In this document: one piece after another, positions 60,800 through 64,000 of the stretch
How positions within the stretch are numbered: position 1 is the first letter of the stretch
Layout: the number at the start of each line of letters is the position of its first letter
Assembly: GCF_023065955.2 (NCBI RefSeq)
Contig: NW_026622874.1
Span: 31,137,772-31,201,771, forward strand
Direction: 5' to 3'
Source of the DNA: Ursus arctos
Lineage: Eukaryota > Chordata > Mammalia > Carnivora > Ursidae
DNA length: 64,000 bases
Position numbers and translations under genes: made by a program
Notes under the pieces: model-generated
Databases searched by the model: none
Seen by the model: only the letters and a program-made list of their open reading frames with translations
What the model was told of the DNA's origin: nothing

Positions 60800-61874
60800 G
60801 TATACACGGGGAGAACTATTACAACTCTAGATATTTTTTAAAAATAAATTCAAACTAAATTATATACTTAGAAAAGGAGCACATTATTTATAACATACTA
60901 TGTAATCACAACAAAGAAGTAAAATAGAGGAATAGGACAGAGTTATGGTTTTTATATGATTTTTAGTTATTTTACATTCGAGCGTTGATCTAAGAATAGA
61001 AGAATGATAATTTTATTGGATATGCATAGAAATTGAATATTGAGGTCTGCTGTATGCCAACACTCATTAACATGAATTAACATCAATTCATTAACATCAA
61101 TAACATGAATTATTGGAAAATTTTGGAAGACTCATGTTACCAACTCACTAGTAATTCTCACACACTCAAAATCCTAAAAAAACAAAAACAAAAAAACAAA
61201 AATCCTAAATGTGACACCACTGAAAGAACAAGCAATAGGAACAATCAAACGTACTTTCCAGATTTGTACAGAATACATCTGGCCCATCTCTACGAGTTCT
61301 AAGAATGTCCCTACCTCCGTCGGTAAGATGATAATAATATGTATATACCAGTTTACTTGCTACAAAGGCCTTCATATACTTTTATTTCATTCAGTCTTCA
61401 TAATTCTTGTGAGATTCGTATAGGTAGCATTAATTCTATCTCCACTTTATATATAAGGAAATGGAGACTCCAAGAATTTAGTGACTTACTCAGTTGCCCC
61501 ACCTGGATGGAGCAAACTGGGAAACTAAAACCAAATTTTCTGATTCTAAATCTTATAATCTTTCTACTAAATATTAGCTCTACCAAATAACAGAAATAAG
61601 AAAAAGTACATTCTTCTTCTTCTACTCTGGATCATTAGAGCCAAAAAAGGTTTGAAAGTCAAGTTTGGTCACTAATGAAAAAATTCCCACCCTACACCAG
61701 CACCCCCATAAGTCAAAATATAGTTCACTCCCTTATATATAACATAGTTTTGGGGAGTGCAAATTCTATATCCAAAATTATCATGTACATTATCAGATAC
61801 TCATCTCATGTTCCCCAAAAAGAGACAGCTAAAAACACCACCAAAAGAGGGAAAAGCCCAGGATCCACTGGGGA

Positions 61875-61875
<1 letters not shown>

Positions 61876-61926
<51 letters not shown>

Positions 61927-61958
61927 GAAAGAAAGAGGTATAAGAAAGAAAGAAAGTA
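61876..61958 (+). repeat. (GAAA)n microsatellite
   Basis: About 80 bp of almost pure GAAA units, polypurine on the plus strand, with a few interruptions near 61925 and 61940. Long open frames on both strands across it come from the repeat. Confidence 0.95.
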
Positions 61959-62691
61959 AAATTGTTCTTCCCAGGTGAAAGGGAGAATCGAAGGTCACAG
62001 GCAAAAAAAAAAAAAAAAAACTTAAGTGGATTATCCTTCGTCCTGCACAAAGCAATAGCAGCCACCCACCTCAAAGGAAGAAGAGTAACACATACAGAAA
62101 CACTCCTGTAATTGTCATAAGCTGGGAAAAGTAGCACCAAGATCAGCTTCCCCAGTTAGCTCTATTAAACTATAAGCATTCTAGCTATCATCTCCAAATT
62201 CTCATCTCCTACGGCTTTTACACTTTTTACGACTGTATTAGGATAAGAAACTATCAGAATTGAACAGATTCAAGATACTTTGTAAGCCAGGCCCATAATT
62301 TGTAAACCTACCACTAATAAGCACAATCCTCTGTCAACAATCATATAAGATAGCTGATAACTACTCTCCCTGAGATGCTAATTGGTGAGGTTTAAATTAT
62401 TATTTAGGGTTGTACTTGTAAGAAATCATAAAGGCCACCTAGACCAGTAATGAGCAGGACACAAAGAACCACAGGTGACCACTGAACTTCAAGACAGTCT
62501 GGTTCAAGTCGGATAAAAGATTAGTAAGTTATCTCTGCTACTACTTCTCAGGTATGACCAGGTATTTATAATTCACTGATTTAAATAAATGATTTTCATC
62601 TAGTCAAAAAAAAAATGTAGCAGATAATAAATTCGAACATCTATACATCTTCCCCATGGACTCAATGAAGGCATTTTCATTTTTAAAGGTT

Positions 62692-62712
62692 AAAACAAAA
62701 CAAAACAAAACA
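62692..62712 (+). repeat. (AAAAC)n run
   Basis: Four to five AAAAC units. Confidence 0.8.
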
Positions 62713-63119
62713 AGTTTACCACTGATCTCCAATTCTCTAGCCACTACAAGAATTTTTTTCCTCTAATTTCCTAAACAGACTGTAATTTTTACTGAGATAT
62801 TATATGTTGATTTGTGCATACTCAGTACACTTAATTCAGTAATGCCATAAAGATACCTTCAATATATAGAAAATACTACATAGAGGACCATACAGAGAGT
62901 TCATCATCATAAAACTAGACACCACCTTTCAGATTAATATGACTTGGACATATTAACATATATATTCACCTATGAGAGGCATATCATTATTTTAGTTAGG
63001 GGTTCACAAAGACATAAGATATCTGAAGTAATAAACACCAAAGAAACAGAATTTCAGATGATGAAAACTCTTGCCTAAGAAGAACAGCCTACAAAACTAA
63101 CACTATGTAAGTAAGCAGT

Positions 63120-63830
63120 AGCTTATTTTTTAAATTGAGATATAAATACATATACCACAAAATTCACCATCTTAAAGTGTACAATTTGTTGGATTTTACT
63201 ATAATAACAGAATTGTGGAACCATCACCACTAACCTAATTCCAGAACATTTTCACCACTCCTTAAGAAAGCCCCAGACCCATGGGAAATAGCCCCCCCTT
63301 CTTTTCACCTCCCAGCCCTGGCAAGCACTAACCTACTTTGTGTCTCTATGAATTTGTCCATTCTGGACATTTCATATGAATGGAATCATAAAATATGTGC
63401 CCTTTTGTGTCTGGCTCCTTTCGCTCGGCATAACGTTTTTGAGATCTGTCCATGCTGTAGCTTGTATAAATACTTCAATCTTGTTTATGGAGGAGTAATA
63501 TTCCATTGTATAGGTATACCACATTTTGTTTAATTCTTTCATCAGCATTCTTTCTACTTTTTGGCTTTTATGAAAAATGCTGCTATGAACATTTGTATGA
63601 AAGTTTTATATGAACACATGTTTTCAATTCTCTTGTATATACATACACCTAGGAGTGCAACTGCTGGGTCATTTGGTAACTCTCTTTTTAACTTTTTGAA
63701 GAACCGTCAAACTGTTTCGTAAAGGGGCTGCACCATTCTACCTTTCCACCAGCAATACATAAGAATTCCAATTTCTTCACATCCTCATCAACACCTATTA
63801 TCAATTTTTACAATCATCTTTAATCAAGCA
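63120..63830 (-). mobile_element. Inverted L1 3' UTR
   Basis: AAATTGAGATATAAATACAT, CACCATCTTAAAGTGTACAA, TGGAACCATCACCACTAACC, CATTCTGGACATTTCATATG, GTAATATTCCATTGTATAGG and CTTCACATCCTCATCAACAC are the antisense of an old L1 3' UTR. Confidence 0.88.
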
Positions 63831-63839
63831 TTTGGAAGA

Positions 63840-64000
63840 GGACTGTAGAGTGTCCTTTGAGTTCTATTTTATTTTTCACTAGAATAGCTGCCCAAGAAAG
63901 AGAAAGTATAACTGGAAAGGAGTAAATAAGTCATTATTTGCAGATGACATGACTGTCTACAAAGAAAACCCAGCATATCTTTAGAAATATTTAAATAATT
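63840..64000 (+). mobile_element. L1 ORF2 fragment, running off the window
   Basis: GGAGTAAATAAGTCATTATT, TGCAGATGACATGACTGTCT and AAAGAAAACCCAGCATATC fit the RT region of ORF2 (ADDM reading at the catalytic motif). Confidence 0.7.

Larger units (their letters stand above)
23144..64000 (-). other. SYT14: Large SYT14 5' intron (partial)
   Basis: Upstream of the transmembrane exon I found no further SYT14 exon, CpG island or promoter. The region is dominated by L1, Can-SINE, MIR and L2 insertions listed separately. I see nothing recognisable in 24070-25140, 26160-27500, 28220-29390, 29605-30750, 34000-34960, 35380-36480, 36710-38450, 40140-40820, 42960-43580, 49000-50040, 50290-51100, 58630-59330, 59570-60280, 60830-61860 or 62150-63110, apart from short low-complexity runs. 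Confidence 0.6.

Noticed and set aside
61675..62140. Lys/Glu-rich and Phe/Leu/Ser-rich frames of 73-103 codons
   Set aside because: These are read-throughs of the (GAAA)n microsatellite on the two strands.
1..64000. CRISPR array, bacterial operon or phage-like system
   Set aside because: No regularly spaced repeats or densely packed genes are present. The repeats are dispersed retroelements and microsatellites, and the coding pattern is of spliced exons.

Overview
This window is nuclear DNA from a carnivoran mammal, most likely a caniform and quite possibly a bear. The evidence is at least 17 tRNA-Lys-type Can-SINEs (core 'GGCGCCTGGGTGG'), several carrying the 'GGCACAGCGGTTAAGCG' head and 'CTCGCTGGCTGTCTCT' tail that I associate with ursid and other arctoid genomes, plus carnivore-type L1 3' ends. 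The DNA is AT-rich, CpG-poor and mostly intron. There are no prokaryotic operons, CRISPR arrays or RNA genes that I can support.

The one gene I can support is SYT14 (synaptotagmin-14), on the minus strand, so it reads from high to low coordinates. Two exons match the known protein: 22979-23143 encodes the transmembrane segment and 15723-15938 encodes the acidic, Ser-rich linker. Between them, 19743-20676 holds a 311-codon open exon that begins with an ATG in strong context right after an in-frame stop and ends at a clean splice donor. Its donor phase is the same as that of the transmembrane exon, so it can splice onto the linker exon. I read it as an alternative first coding exon giving a SYT14 N-terminus without the membrane anchor. 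The first coding exon of the canonical form and all C2-domain exons lie outside the window.

Layout: 1-15.7 kb is intron with L1, SINE, MIR and L2 pieces; 15.7-23.1 kb holds the three exons; 23.1-64 kb is a large 5' intron. The intron carries an inverted, internally deleted L1 (31.2-34.0 kb), a carnivore L1 3' end with target-site duplication (38.5-39.7 kb), a dense sense-strand L1 block (51-58.6 kb) containing a young L1 with a 20-bp perfect duplication, and a solo ERV1-type LTR (60291-60799) flanked by a perfect 4-bp duplication. Repeat family names come from memory of consensus sequences, and the edges of old repeats are approximate.
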